A stretch of DNA of 64,000 nt, taken from the NCBI RefSeq assembly GCF_901000735.1, contig NC_081542.1, forward strand, positions 15,167,577-15,231,576, given 5' to 3'. Numbering within the stretch: the stretch's first letter is position 1; each line of letters starts with the position of its first letter. This DNA comes from Corylus avellana (Eukaryota; Streptophyta; Magnoliopsida; Fagales; Betulaceae). A model generated the notes under the pieces. It saw only the letters and a program-made list of their open reading frames with translations. It did not search any database and had not been told where the DNA came from. Positions 45,248 to 61,839 of this stretch are shown here, piece by piece. Both the position numbers and the translations under genes were made by a program.

Positions 45248-46022
45248 TTTTTCTTATTCGGAGAAAGTAATATATGTATATAAGTCAAGACTTCGATGCA
45301 ATGCTATCAAAGCCTTTTATGGTAGTCGCATTGGTCATCTTGGGTGTGTTTGGCAAAGGGCTTGAAAAATGAAGTAGACTAAAACTGTAGCAGATTTAAT
45401 TGATATGAGAGAAAAAAGTAAGAATATTTTGTATAAAAAAGTAAAAAAAAAAAATTGTTTTGTAGTGATTTTTTATTTGAATAATAATAAAAAGTTATTG
45501 ATGTGATGTAAAAAGTAAAAATGTTGGGATTGATTTTAAGAGTAATTTTTTAAATTTTTGAGTCTGATTCGGCCCACTCTTTTGCCGAACACAGTCCTTA
45601 TATTCGAGTGGTCCATGATGTTGAGTGTGACTTGAATTTAGAGTGGGCCCCGCTGCTTTTTCCTCTTACTTTCTTTGATCTTACGTATCCTACGTGGAGT
45701 AGGAGAAGAATTCATTGCCAGACACTTACTAGGTTTATTTCTCAAAGTTGGAATGTGATTGTTTCAGTGTTTAATGCCTTATAAAAGGCTTGTAGCATGA
45801 GCCTTTGAACGTGTGCCCAAAACGCACCAAAAGAAGGTGGGTTGTTGTACAAGGGTGACTTTGCCGCATGAGAGAAAAATCAAAAGGTGGGTGTACAAGG
45901 GCAGCAAGCTACATAGCTTGAGGAGGAGCTGCTTGACTGTTTTCTTCTTAGTGATTTTTTTGGAGAGTCAAAAACAAGTGAATAGAAGAAAATGTGTTAT
46001 AGAGTGAGAGAAGAAAATAGAT
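45248..46022. repeat. Duplicated kinase upstream region, copy 2
   Basis: It is colinear with copy 1 but interrupted by the MITE at 45343-45597 and by a roughly 30-bp insertion (near 45720-45748, CAGACACTTACTAGG). It keeps the TTATAAAAGG element (45779-45788). No coding exon is attached at its gene side. Confidence 0.85.
45343..45597. mobile_element. Tourist-like MITE with empty site in the paralogous copy
   Basis: Copy 1 reads CATCTTGTATTCGAG without interruption. Copy 2 reads CATCTTG, then this 255-bp insert, then TTATATTCGAG. The ends are GGTGTGTTTGGCAAAG and, inverted, GGACTGTGTTCGGCAAAA. The three bases flanking (TTG/TTA) fit a 3-bp duplication with one change, as for PIF/Harbinger elements. 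Confidence 0.8.
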
Positions 46023-46869
46023 GATTAGTCTAGTATGGAGCCTGAGTCAATATAGCAAGGCGCTTGGTTTCAAAGAGAGAGGATATGCATATTTTTATAG
46101 ATAAGTAAACTTGGAAATTAGTGTTTTCTTAGCAATGTGGAACAAGTTAACAGATTGTATTTAAACTGCATTGGAACAACGCCCCCTACAAAAAAATATT
46201 TTTTCAACGTCTCTCTCAATCTTCCTCACTAGTCATGGCACATCTTTCACCTGAACTCTCATTTCCCACTCTCTCAGTCTCGCTCACCAGACAGGCAGTG
46301 ATAGTGTTTGAGTCTATTTGATTCTTCAATAGTTTCTGTCTTTCACAATCTCTCTCAATAGTTTTTGCTCGATTCTTCTTCCTTTCGTTTGTGTCTGCTT
46401 TAATTGAATCGTGGTCTTTTTAATAATTGTTCTCTCTCTTTGATCACGAAGGGTCTAGAATTTTTCATTTTCTAACGCTTAAATATAAATACAATTTTAA
46501 GATTTTAATAATTATGAGATTTATAATTAATTATGTGTTACTTAGTTTATATATGTGTGTATATATATACACACACGAGCTTATATGAACTTGCTCACGA
46601 ACCTAACCGAATCGAATCGAGTCGAGTTTGCTTCGTTTAATATTCGAACCAGTATTTCTGTTCACGAAGCATTTCATTTAATAATCGAATCAAACACGAG
46701 CAGAGCTTATACAAGCCGATCCCGAGCGAGCGGCTTACTCACTTAACACTCCTACAAGTCCCTTGCAATCTATTTTGCTTTTCAACAAAATTGAATTCAG
46801 GAGTGTCAATAAACGCCTCCGTGGATTTTCTACTGCATGGAAGTCCTATCACGTTACTTGCAAACGGGG

Positions 46870-47150
46870 CCAATGACATTTAAAACTCCCAAGTGATAGC
46901 TAAGCGGAGTGTCTCTGTTGGCTACCCATACAACTGTGGAGGAAGAAATTGTATACTATATTCCCACATATCGACTATTGGAATTACCTGGGCCGAAGAA
47001 TCCCAATTGAAATGATCGGCCAGTTGAAACTAAAGTGCCACCGTCTCTGAGAGATTGAGTTGGAGTAATAGTGTCTTGTGTAGTGCTGGAGGTTCTTAAG
47101 AGGGAGGAGAAACATAACGAGTAGACAAAGAGATAGGGAAAGGCTTCCAT
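46870..47150 (-). pseudogene. S-domain receptor kinase relic (5' lectin end)
   Basis: From ATG 47150 it reads a signal peptide and B-lectin start (QDTITPTQSLRDGGTLVST, GRSFQLGFFGPGNSNSRYVG). A TAG at 46958-46956 stands where the paralogue has tryptophan (GIWYT). The frame then continues, with VVWVANRDTPL, to about 46870, where similarity ends. It is the 5' piece of another tandem copy. With the 3' relic and the nearly complete gene, it shows at least three copies once lay here. Confidence 0.85.
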
Positions 47151-47959
47151 TGACTTTCTAATGACTGAATGCAGGACATGAATAGAGAAGTCAAGATTTA
47201 AATAAGATACAGCGCATTATTTCTTTTTGGCTTTTCTACAAATTTGAATTCAGGATGGTCAAAAAGATGACTAATGCATATTGCATAGAAGTCCTTCCAT
47301 TTTTATTTTCAAATGCAAACAAGTCCTATCACGTTTTTTACAAACGGGGACCATCAAGTCAGTCATGGGGGCACTAATTGAATTTTGGCAATTTCCTTCT
47401 CTCTCGTTTTTTTTTTTTTTCCCCTAGAAAGACCAAAATCATATTTTTATACTATTTTATTAACAATGCACTGCAAACACGTTAATAAAGTAGAATAAAA
47501 TGAGGAGAAATAATAAGGGTATTAATTTTATTTTACTAACAGAGTTTTAATAAATTGATGTGTAGCTCGTTCATTGATATTTGTTATATTTTTATTAATT
47601 AATTATTTTATTTTTTTAATAAATAAGCTATCATTCACAATGGATGAGCCAAATTTTTATACAAAATAGCTCCTCAAAACTCACTTTTATCTAATTTAGA
47701 CCTGAACAGGTTACATGAAATTTAGGAAAGAAAAATTATCTGAAACCATGCATAAAATTATCAAACCGTGCATAAAATTGAAGTAAAATTGAAAACTGGG
47801 ATCTAAAAGGTAAAATTTGCAGAAGAAGGAAGAAAAAAAAAAAAAAAAAAAAAAAAAAAAACACAAAGATTCTGGAATATTATTTTGTGACACTTAGATC
47901 GTCCTTTCAACCATTGTCGTCTTAATAAGTGCTTTTGATAACAAGTAATTGCCAACATA

Positions 47960-48382
47960 TTAAGAGAATAGAGTTTTTAAGTCAAAAAACATTTTTTGAC
48001 AAAAGTTTCATTTTTAAGCTTTTACCAAAAGTGCGTTTTGGTCATTTTTTGGGCTTTTTGAACTCTTAAAAGCACTTTCAATTTTTTTTACCAAACATGT
48101 ACTTTTTAAATTCAAACGAACTTTTTGAGTGTTAAACGCACTTTTAGACCCATCAAACGCACACTCAAACAAGCCCTATGAGTATTTGAGATTGCATTTA
48201 AGAAACAGAACTTTTAAGTGCTAAAGTTTTTACCAAAAATACGTTTTGACCATTTTTAAAGTAAAAAAGTAAAAAAAAAAAAAATTAAAAAAAACACTTT
48301 TAAATTTTTTTTTTACCAAACATGCTAGCTTCTGTTTCGCACAGCTTTTTAAGATTTCTAACGCAATCTCAAACGGGTCCTA
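47960..48382. mobile_element. Two adjacent MITE copies of the 2803-3044 family
   Basis: The first copy (about 47960-48176) keeps CATTTTTAAGCTTTTACC and GTGCGTTTTGGTCATTTTT and ends in CAAACAAGCCC. The second (about 48178-48382) begins GAGTATTTGAGATTGCATTT and ends ACGCAATCTCAAACGGGTCC, a good inverted pair. They are neighbours, not nested. Confidence 0.65.
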
Positions 48383-48506
48383 AATTAATTCATGTCACCT
48401 TCCCAACTCGAAAATGCCTTTACAAATCCTTTAAAAGAAATGTGGATTTTTTTAAGCCTATTAGTTACAAGAAACAGTTGTTATGAAAAAAGACAAACAG
48501 TGATAC

Positions 48507-48560
<54 letters not shown>
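48507..48560. repeat. CT/AT compound microsatellite
   Basis: A run of about thirteen CT units (48507-48532) is followed by about thirteen AT units (48533-48559). Likely hypervariable. Confidence 0.85.
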
Positions 48561-48562
<2 letters not shown>

Positions 48563-48730
48563 TACAGTTTACCCCCTCAAAGTTGACAGAGTTTTTCAAT
48601 TCGAACACCAAAGTTTCAATTTTTGCAATCCACCCCTCCAAAGTTCCAAATTTTTGCAATTTGACCAATTTTATCCAAAATTTCACATATTGCCCTTAAT
48701 TTTTATTTTTTTTATTTTTTATAAAAAATG

Positions 48731-48761
<31 letters not shown>

Positions 48762-48950
48762 CGGGGTGGCCGTGGCTCGTAGCCACCCCTTTGGTCATCT
48801 GGTCATTTTTGCAGCCCCAAATTTATTTTCGTTTTCATAAAAAATAAAAAAATAAAAATCATGGGCAATATGAGAATTTTGGGATGATATTGGTCGAATT
48901 GAAAAAAAAAAATTGGAACTTTGTAAGGGTAAATTGCAAAAATTTGAGAT
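48561..48950. mobile_element. Truncated Mutator-like MITE with palindromic core
   Basis: Left arm: AATTACAGTTTACCCCCTC, TTTTTCAATTCGAAC and AATTTTTGCAATTTGACC. The right side pairs only with the inner arm (GGCAATATGAGAATTTTGGG, GGAACTTTG). The core has GGGGTGGCCGTGGC and GTAGCCACCCC. The outer right end is missing. It resembles 6864-7802 and 7917-8447 in arm sequence. Confidence 0.6.
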
Positions 48951-49180
48951 ATGAGAGGAAAAGTTTAGATGTTTGAGATATGTATATTTGAGATATGAGA
49001 GGAAAAGTTTAGATGTCTGGGACCAAATCTCTGCACGTGTACAAATTAGTAGAAGCATGTAGACTACATACACAAGTATAGCCACTACATAAGAGCTGCT
49101 TAGGCTAATTCTAGTTGAGCCCTGTCAAGCAGTATCTTTCAAGTAAATTACATGGTTTTTTGGAAATGAAGGAAATGAAC

Positions 49181-54922
<5,742 letters not shown>

Positions 54923-57226
54923 GTTCCAGCTTATTGCACTTTTCTCTCTCACTACTCACGCAGAGAAGTTCTTTGTTTCTTTTCTTTTTTAGTTTTTTCT
55001 CACACACACACACACAGAGACGCAAAGCAAAACTCTTCATTTGGCGCTTCTCATTGATGATAATTTATTTGCATCCATACAAAGTTGTCACTCTAAGTCT
55101 TTAATGTAGGAACACTGGCCACGTGTGGTTGATAGAACTCGGGCGAACAAAACAATACGACATAAAAATATAAGTGAATGAGCGTCGTTTTATTTGCCTT
55201 CCCAGTTCCCAGATTAAACAACATTTACCATAGGAAAAAACAAAACAAAATTTATCAGGAAAACTGTTTCTTCAGCTAAAAAATATATTTCTATAAAATA
55301 AAAGGAAACGGTTAAATGGTAAGACAGCAAGCTTGGCAGTTTAAGTCTCAAGAAAACTTTTAGACCCTGGACCTAAAAATCATATCACTTGCCCCTTTGA
55401 GAGTTTTTTTTTTTTTTTTTTTTTTTTGAAGTTTGGATCATTGTTGGGATTTTTATTTTATTTGAGGTAATTGATATGGAATCCTATAAAACGAGTTTAG
55501 AAAAGAGAAGTTTAGAATATTCATTTCTATTGAAGCTAATAAGCATGAAACTTTAATGAGAGTTATTATTATGAGAGAGAGAAAGAGACGTAAAGGGTAA
55601 AAATAGTTTTAAGCGTTTTATGTTTTGAATCGTTTGTTAATATTTTTGTTTTGAGAACCAAAAACAAAAAGAGTAACTCATTTAGAGGCCAAGAGCCAAG
55701 AGCATGGAGGAACCCAAAAGCCATCTTCCAATCCCAAAATAATCCTCTGTATACCATATGGTTGTCCAATATTTTTAACACATGAGATGAGACAAGACTA
55801 GACACGGGATTCAGAGTATAGAACATACTCCCAGTTCAATTCACAGCCAATTCATTGTGAACCTAGCAGAAGCATCATGCCTATACAGATTAAGGAGATC
55901 AACAACTGTATAACACCAGCAGTGTCCATACATGTATAAAGAGAGGCTCTTTAGCAGTATAACTTCCCAAGTTATACAAAAGTAGTTCGGCAGAAGCTAG
56001 ATTGGGCTAATAAGACTCTGAAGTGGTTCTATCTGCATCTCTTTCCAATGCGAAAAAATGCCTCCATGAAAATTCCCAAAAATGAAGGCTAGTTTAACTT
56101 CTTTCAATAGCAGTAAGAACCTGCAAAGGGACAAGCAAATATAATCCGCTTTGCCCGTATTAGATTAACCATGAAGGGAGTGCCATCACAGCTGCAACTC
56201 ACATAAATTATGAAAACCACCCCTGTATGGAGCAGGGAAAGACAGACTGATGCAATAGAGCTTTCTGCTTTGGCAGCAGAATCATGAAAGCACAAGCAGA
56301 GTAAATATAGCCATTACCTGCTTCACATAGATATCTCTGCTCACCACATTCTCCACATGAGGAGAGAAGCTCGTTTGAAGCCACCGCATAGTTTACTCTT
56401 GAATTCAGATATAATCACTTGAGATTCCCAAATTTGGGTGACAATCATTTGAGCCTGAGGTTGCAAAGTACCTTGCCTTTATGTGGAATGAAATCTCATT
56501 TTCCTAAACTAGTCGGGAACCAATTTTTAATGAGTAATGCTACACACACTTTCACTTTCACACTCCCAGATATGGCTAGCTTTTAAAGTCACAATTGAAT
56601 CAAAATTTAGTAGAGACTTTAAAAATCACGACGAGGTAGCATTACTAATTTGTACTACCTCAGACAATAAATGAACTTCTCATCCTCGGTGTCAACATTT
56701 CTATGATCCTCTTCACATATCTTGGCAATTACAAAAGAAAATAAATGCATTGCAGATTTAGCACAGAAAAGGAACAGTGAAATTGGTATAAATGGAAATA
56801 AAGAAATGTTATTTCACAAGTTTTATGTATGACATAACGACAAACACACATAATATCTCTACCATTGTGTTAACATAATCTAATTAGTTCATCAAAAATA
56901 TGAACCATTGCTGATAACTAAAACAGTACTCAAATCCCAAAGTTCAAATTGAATCTTCACTAAATCAATTTGAACCATCTGCATAAAACTTTTCTTAACA
57001 AATCTCACAACCACATACAAACTAATTTGCAACTTCAAACCACACATTCTCTTATTAAATCTCCAATCCAATTAGAGAAACGGCTAATACATATGAAAAC
57101 AACAATAGCAAACATAACAACACAGCTCTAATCATTGGAGACATGAATGAGAAATGAAAGAACCAAGAAACCATAACAAGAAAAAAACAACGAACTTAAT
57201 TAGAAAAAAAATGCTTGACATGATCA
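54923..57226. other. Beta-glucosidase upstream region and EID1-like 3' flank
   Basis: Just upstream of the beta-glucosidase start is a CT-rich then (CA)n tract (about 54945-55016), likely leader or promoter. A T run lies at 55407-55429. The 55800-56500 part has ordinary composition with short open frames that I cannot assign; a transcribed but non-coding or broken gene cannot be excluded. A small MITE-like unit lies at 56531-56645. Confidence 0.5.
56531..56645. mobile_element. Short MITE with GTAATGCTA ends
   Basis: Left end GAGTAATGCTACACACAC and right end (inverted) GTAATGCTACCTCGTCG pair over the first 10 bases. Interior CTTTTAAAGTCAC/GACTTTAAAAATCAC also pairs. It resembles the family at 48-202 and 32681-32862. 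Target duplication not clear. Confidence 0.5.
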
Positions 57227-58237
57227 TTAGGTGTACAATGGCAAATCGGTCCACGCTCCGGAGACATGTCCGTTCTCACAGACATAAGCTCGAACAACCG
57301 GCTCACCGTCGTCGTGGTACCCAAAAACCCGCCTCAAACAGAACGCAGAATGCAAATCCCAAGTCTCTTTGGACGCGCAGAAAGCGCAATTCACATCGAC
57401 CTTGCTCCTATTCCCATCGTTTATCGTCCTCCACACCCGGGTCCTCTTGAAGTTCTTGAAAATTCCTCTAAAGAGCATGTAGTTCCGCTTCTCCTCGATG
57501 TGAACGCACCCAGGCCAATCGCAAATATACAAACAATCGTCGCGGAACTGCCTTGCGAGCAGCTTGCTACCTTGCTCTCGGCTTAAATTCCAAACCCCAG
57601 AAGCCAAATGGGACCGCATCTGCCGATTAATCTTCCTCCTCTTCGACACCGGAAGTTCGTGTTCCACCTCAGCAACGCCAATACCGTTGTTCTCAGCAAC
57701 AACCTCTTCGCCTGCAACCTGGGCACCATCTTGGGAATCTGAATTATTGTAAACAGTATCATAGTATAGGTCGTCGAAGAGCGACCAGGAAGGTTCAGCT
57801 ACGGAATTAGCATCGTCTATATGGTGGCTTGGGCATGGCTCGGTAGTGGATGGCAGAATCTGAATCGGAATCGGAATCGGAGACGGTATGGTGTTGCGGA
57901 AATTCTCGTCGGGGCCGAGTTCGCGTTCGAGGCCGAAATCGGAGTGCTCGAGGAGGACGCCGGCGTGGAGCAGACCCGGACAGCAGACGGCGAGCTTGTG
58001 GAGCGCGGCCCAGCCTCCGAGAGGAGAGGAGGAGTTGGCTGTGCCGGAAATGAGATCAGAGACAACGGACGGGATGGTGGTGGAGCACTTATGGCGCCAG
58101 CAGACGGTACGGATCAGGGACGAGAACTTGGTGGACACGCAGGCGAGCCTGGCCCAGTTGCGCGGGTCTTCCTCGAGCTTGAAGAAGATGTTGAGCACCA
58201 CGTCGTCGGAGAGCTTCGAGAACGCCGTGTTCGTCAT
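57227..58237 (-). CDS. EID1: F-box protein, EID1-like (phytochrome A signalling)
   Basis: A single exon encodes 336 residues, the length I know for Arabidopsis EID1. An F-box occupies about residues 6-50 (FSKLSDDVVLNIFFKLEEDP, NWARLACVSTKFSSLI). After GWAALHKLAVCCPGLLHAGV and an acidic middle is a Cys-rich C-terminal region (CDWPGCVHIEEKRNYMLFRG, VDVNCAFCASKETWDL). The F-box would bind a SKP1-like protein in an SCF ubiquitin ligase. EID1 is a negative regulator of phytochrome A signalling, presumably in the nucleus. No membrane segment or signal peptide. The gene is intact, more GC-rich than its surroundings, and has a GAGAGAGA tract in its leader (58399-58411). Orthology was not tested by tree. 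Confidence 0.88.
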   Translation of the reverse strand: MTNTAFSKLSDDVVLNIFFKLEEDPRNWARLACVSTKFSSLIRTVCWRHKCSTTIPSVVSDLISGTANSSSPLGGWAALHKLAVCCPGLLHAGVLLEHSDFGLERELGPDENFRNTIPSPIPIPIQILPSTTEPCPSHHIDDANSVAEPSWSLFDDLYYDTVYNNSDSQDGAQVAGEEVVAENNGIGVAEVEHELPVSKRRKINRQMRSHLASGVWNLSREQGSKLLARQFRDDCLYICDWPGCVHIEEKRNYMLFRGIFKNFKRTRVWRTINDGNRSKVDVNCAFCASKETWDLHSAFCLRRVFGYHDDGEPVVRAYVCENGHVSGAWTDLPLYT

Positions 58238-58917
58238 TGTTTTGATCGATTATTATCGAGTTTTCACTCTGGATTCGGGTAGATTTTGCGAAATGGGTAT
58301 GGGTTTCTAGTGAATTCGTGAGATGGGTATGGATTGCTTTTCCCTGTCGTTGAGATTTTCGGTGGTTTCTGAGAGAGGTATGAGTTGGGTTTTGGAAAGA
58401 GAGAGAGAGAGATGAGAGGGTGGGGTGGTTTGTATGCGAAAATGGTGACGGTGAGAGACCGGCTTGTAATTATTGCTAAAAACAAAATAAGAAATAAATA
58501 ACAGAAAACCAGTAACTAAAATTTCCGAAAAATGATGATTGTTATTTCAAATTTTCTCTATTTTTTTTAATTAGTTCATTTAAAAGGATAAAATTATTTA
58601 AATTTTTTAAAATTAAAATTTTTGGACAAAATTACTCTTCTAAATACACTAACAAAAAAAAATAAAAAGAATTTAAAATGAAGAGGATCATTTTCTAAAA
58701 TAAGATGTAAACTATAAAATAATTAAATTTAATTGTAAATTTGTAATTAATTTATACATTTACACGGTATTGATCACATTGTTTATTAAATAATTAATTT
58801 AGTTTTTAAAAAATCACAACTACAGTCATTTGACCTAATGGGATAAAACTTATGGAGAATGCTTTTAATATTGATATTTTCTATATCTCAAGGCTTATTT
58901 TTACATGTAATTGACAC

Positions 58918-59024
58918 TTATTCTTTTGTTTTTACATGTTTAAACAAGAAGAGAGTGGGATTCCAATTAGAAACTTCTATTTTATAAAGTATGATTTCCA
59001 ACTGATTGAACTACCTCTTAAAGA
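58918..59024 (-). mobile_element. Short tRNA-type SINE, sister of 612-722
   Basis: On the minus strand it shares AAGAGGTARTTCAATYRGTTGGAA with the SINE at 612-722, an altered B box (CTAATTGGAATCCC) and a terminal A run. Flanks CATGTAATTGACAC (58904-58917) and CACGTAATTGACAC (59025-59038) form a 14-bp duplication with one mismatch. It is older than its sister by that measure. Confidence 0.8.
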
Positions 59025-59229
59025 CACGTAATTGACACATTAAATGATGTTGTTGTTAAGCTATTTTATTTTTTACTTTAAAGGCCGATCTCATCAAAAA
59101 GAAACCTTAATTATATCCATAATTAGAAAACATGCCCCTTTTCTCTTTTTCCCTCTAACCCAAAAAGAGTAAAAATGAAGAGGAGCTCCGAGCCAGAAAC
59201 GGGCAAACATTATTAAATAATTAATTATT

Positions 59230-59460
59230 GGTAGAAATTGTGAGGCCAGAAATGAGGGAACGATTGTGGGGAATTACGTCGGGGCCACCAGAGACAGACA
59301 CACTTGGCGCCGAAAGGATGCCACGACACACATCCTGGGCCACACCCAAAGATGTCAGATTGCACCATGGGCATATCTTGTCACGAAGTGGACAACGACA
59401 CGTCGACACCCATTATTTATTTGTCTGGGAGATGATGCCAATACTTTTGTGCAAGAATTG
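59230..59460. other. GC-richer patch of unknown nature
   Basis: Within very AT-rich DNA this 230-bp block has balanced composition and open frames on both strands with no similarity that I recognise. It includes ACGT-core words (GACACGTCGAC, near 59397). It could be an exon relic, a regulatory block or a repeat. No call is made. Confidence 0.3.
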
Positions 59461-59747
59461 AGATATGGTGTATATATATATATATATATATATTTGTAGA
59501 TAGATATTGACTATTATTTGGTTGGATAAAATTGTGATTTAAAATGAAGAAGTGGAGCATAGCTTGGTAAAGAAATAAGACAAGATCCAACAAGAAGCCA
59601 CATTATCTTTATTTTTCAACTTTTACCCTGCAGACCTCCGATGGCAGTTTCGCTAATAAAAATTTAGACTTTGGCTGGTCCATGGCCAAACGGGACATAC
59701 TTCATTACAAAAAGGAAGTTTTATTTTGGAAATTTGGTGCCCACACT

Positions 59748-60287
59748 TAGGGGTGTCAAAAATTATCGGAAAATCGGAAAACCGGGGTCTCGGTTTAAAA
59801 AATTCAAAAATTAGGTACCCCGGTTCCAGTACCAGTTTTTGGTACCCGGTTTTTACCTGGAATACCGAAACCGAGTTTCCATTTTATTTAATAATATATA
59901 TATATATACTTAGGTTTAGGTTTAAGGTATTTTAAAAAATTAAATTTTTATTTCTAAGACCCAAATAGGCAACAACATTGATTTTTTAGGATTTTTGGAC
60001 TTTTTTAAGTTCATTTTTTAATTATTTGGAACAATCACAACAAAGCCCTTTTAATTTAGACAAAGTGACTAATAAATTTTTAAAAAATGGGCCAACTTAT
60101 GAAAGGAAAAAAGAAAAAGGGGGGGGGGGGGGCTTATTTTAGGTATTTAACCTAAAATAAGCCCAAAAACTAATTTTTTTTTAAATCGGAACCGGCCAGT
60201 AACCGGGACCCCGAGAACCGAGATACCCTAGTTCCGGTTCCCGATTTTAGCCAAAAACAGGGAAATCGAACCGGGTTGACACCCCTA
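59748..60287. mobile_element. Inverted-repeat element with TAGGGGTGTCAA ends
   Basis: The ends TAGGGGTGTCAA and TTGACACCCCTA are perfect 12-bp inverted repeats, 540 bp apart. The interior is rich in CCGGTTCC/GGAACCGG and GGTACC words (AAAACCGGGG, GGTACCCCGGTTCC, CGGAACCGG). It resembles non-autonomous hAT-like elements, but an 8-bp duplication is not evident. A run of fourteen G (60119-60132) lies inside. Confidence 0.7.
60131..60163. repeat. 13-bp hairpin beside a G14 run
   Basis: GGCTTATTTTAGG and its exact reverse complement CCTAAAATAAGCC are separated by TATTTAA. The G run directly precedes it. Both are inside the 59748-60287 element. Confidence 0.75.
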
Positions 60288-61584
60288 CCTACACCTATCA
60301 AATTCCATGTCAAGATAGTTGCGACCATTCCAAATGGCTTTAAAAGTTTAAAGATGGTTAATTAAGCGGTTTATTATATATATAAAATGTAAGACTCCAG
60401 TTTCACATCTGTCAAAAATATATAAATGTAACTTTCAATTTATTTTGTTGATGGCGAGGCATAATAAATCATTGCATGCTCTTCAAATTGATCTCTATCA
60501 CCAGAACGGTAATAAAAAAAAATTCTAAGGAGGGCATGATCTATCCTGGTTCTTAAAAGTACATATTTTTTCTTTTCACTTATCAAAGTCAAAATACACG
60601 CTTTATATTTCAAAGCTCAATGATGGAGCAAAGCGTAGACTGATGCTTGATAACTGCTATTGTGATGTCATTTCCTTACAAATCTCATGTTCATCTTTTT
60701 TCAAAAATTCACCATTAGATTTGGCTGATGTCAAGAAGGTTGAAATTGTAAATACGCCTACATAATTAGGCAAAAGCGTCAATCGGGATGATATATTATT
60801 ATTATTTAATTATTAAGCAATTTACTATAAAATTAAAATGCAGGCAGATATAAATTTTTTTCAATCCAATTTAATAAACAATTGTGTCACCTATCATGAA
60901 AGGCACATGATTTTTTATTGAGAAATATCAGGAGTTAATAAGTTTTTGATATTTAGCGTATATTTTTTTACAAGTTTAATAGATCAATTATTAGATTTGT
61001 GGGATGTGTCATTGACTTATGTAAAATTCACATAAATTTACAAATTTAATAATTAATTTGTAAATAAATAAAAAAATTCAAATATGACTCTTAGCATTTC
61101 TCATTTTTTATTATAACTTACTGTTCCGTCAATTCCATCTCTTCTAAAAAGTGTAAAATTCCTTCTCAATCAAACAAACACCAGAAAAATTATGCCACTT
61201 TCTACGTGTGGGATAAATATCTACCGCATCAAAGAATTTTTACTCGGTTTCGATATTCTTAATGACATGACTAAGAAAACCCATGAGAAATTTCATTCAC
61301 AAACAACAAATCGATAAAAAAAAATCAGAGAGCTTTTTAGGGACCAATAGTTTTTGGAAAGCCTTCTCACTTTAACGTACACAACTTTCCTATTATTAAC
61401 AGCAACAACCCAGCAATCTCGAGAAATGTAAGGATTATAAAGTTTTTTATATTTGATACATATTTATTTATAAATTTAATAAATTAACTATTAGATTTGT
61501 TATGTGTGGTGATAGAAGACATGGGAATTTATTAGCTGAGTCAAAGGAAATTTCTGGGTGCAGGACTCCTATTTGGCGTATGAC

Positions 61585-61680
61585 TAGGAATCCTAATTCA
61601 CTTCACCAGCGCCCTTGAGAGGGATTCCTAAGAGACCCAATTCTATTAGGAATCCTTCACCAATCCATCCTCTATAAAAA
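61585..61680 (+). promoter_or_regulatory. Promoter of the F-box/LRR gene with repeated AGGAATCC motif
   Basis: Three copies of an AGGAATCC core, in both directions (TAGGAATCCTA 61585-61595, GGATTCCTA 61622-61630, TAGGAATCC 61647-61655), stand just before a TATA-like CTATAAAAA (61672-61680). The ATG lies about 160 bp downstream. A transcription-factor site is plausible but unproven. Confidence 0.45.
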
Positions 61681-61839
61681 CAGCTTCACAATCTGCGTTG
61701 CCGTCGCCCCTACAAGCTCTGCCTCAACGCTCGATAATTGAAAGCAACACGTGCAACTGTCCAACGTGGTATACGCTGAAGGTAATTGGCCTTCCTAGTT
61801 CGCAGATCTGCTAGTTTTTGTTAAAAACTTCTCAACATT

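Larger units (their letters stand above)
44661..46869. other. Kinase upstream region and duplicated copy
   Basis: It holds the upstream region of the kinase gene, a second copy of that region (see the two repeat entries) and a 255-bp MITE. The 46030-46860 part is AT-rich with no recognised gene; small GAATCGA/TCGAGTC words occur at 46605-46630. Confidence 0.6.
47151..49180. other. Gap with duplicated flank and MITEs
   Basis: The first part (47151-47360) resembles other kinase upstream DNA. From 47699 to 48080 it matches 37740-38100. Two MITE copies of the GGGATTGCG family (about 47960-48176 and 48178-48382) lie next, then a CT/AT microsatellite and a truncated MITE. No gene seen. Confidence 0.55.
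58238..61839. other. EID1-like upstream region to the F-box/LRR gene
   Basis: It includes the SINE at 58918-59024, a GC-richer patch at 59230-59460, an AT microsatellite (59468-59492) and the inverted-repeat element at 59748-60287. The 60300-61500 part is AT-rich with no gene recognised. The promoter of the last gene is at its right end. Confidence 0.5.

Noticed and set aside
57821..58282. Gly/Glu-rich plus-strand frame opposite the EID1-like gene
   Set aside because: Shadow of the real gene; the minus strand has the F-box and the full family length.
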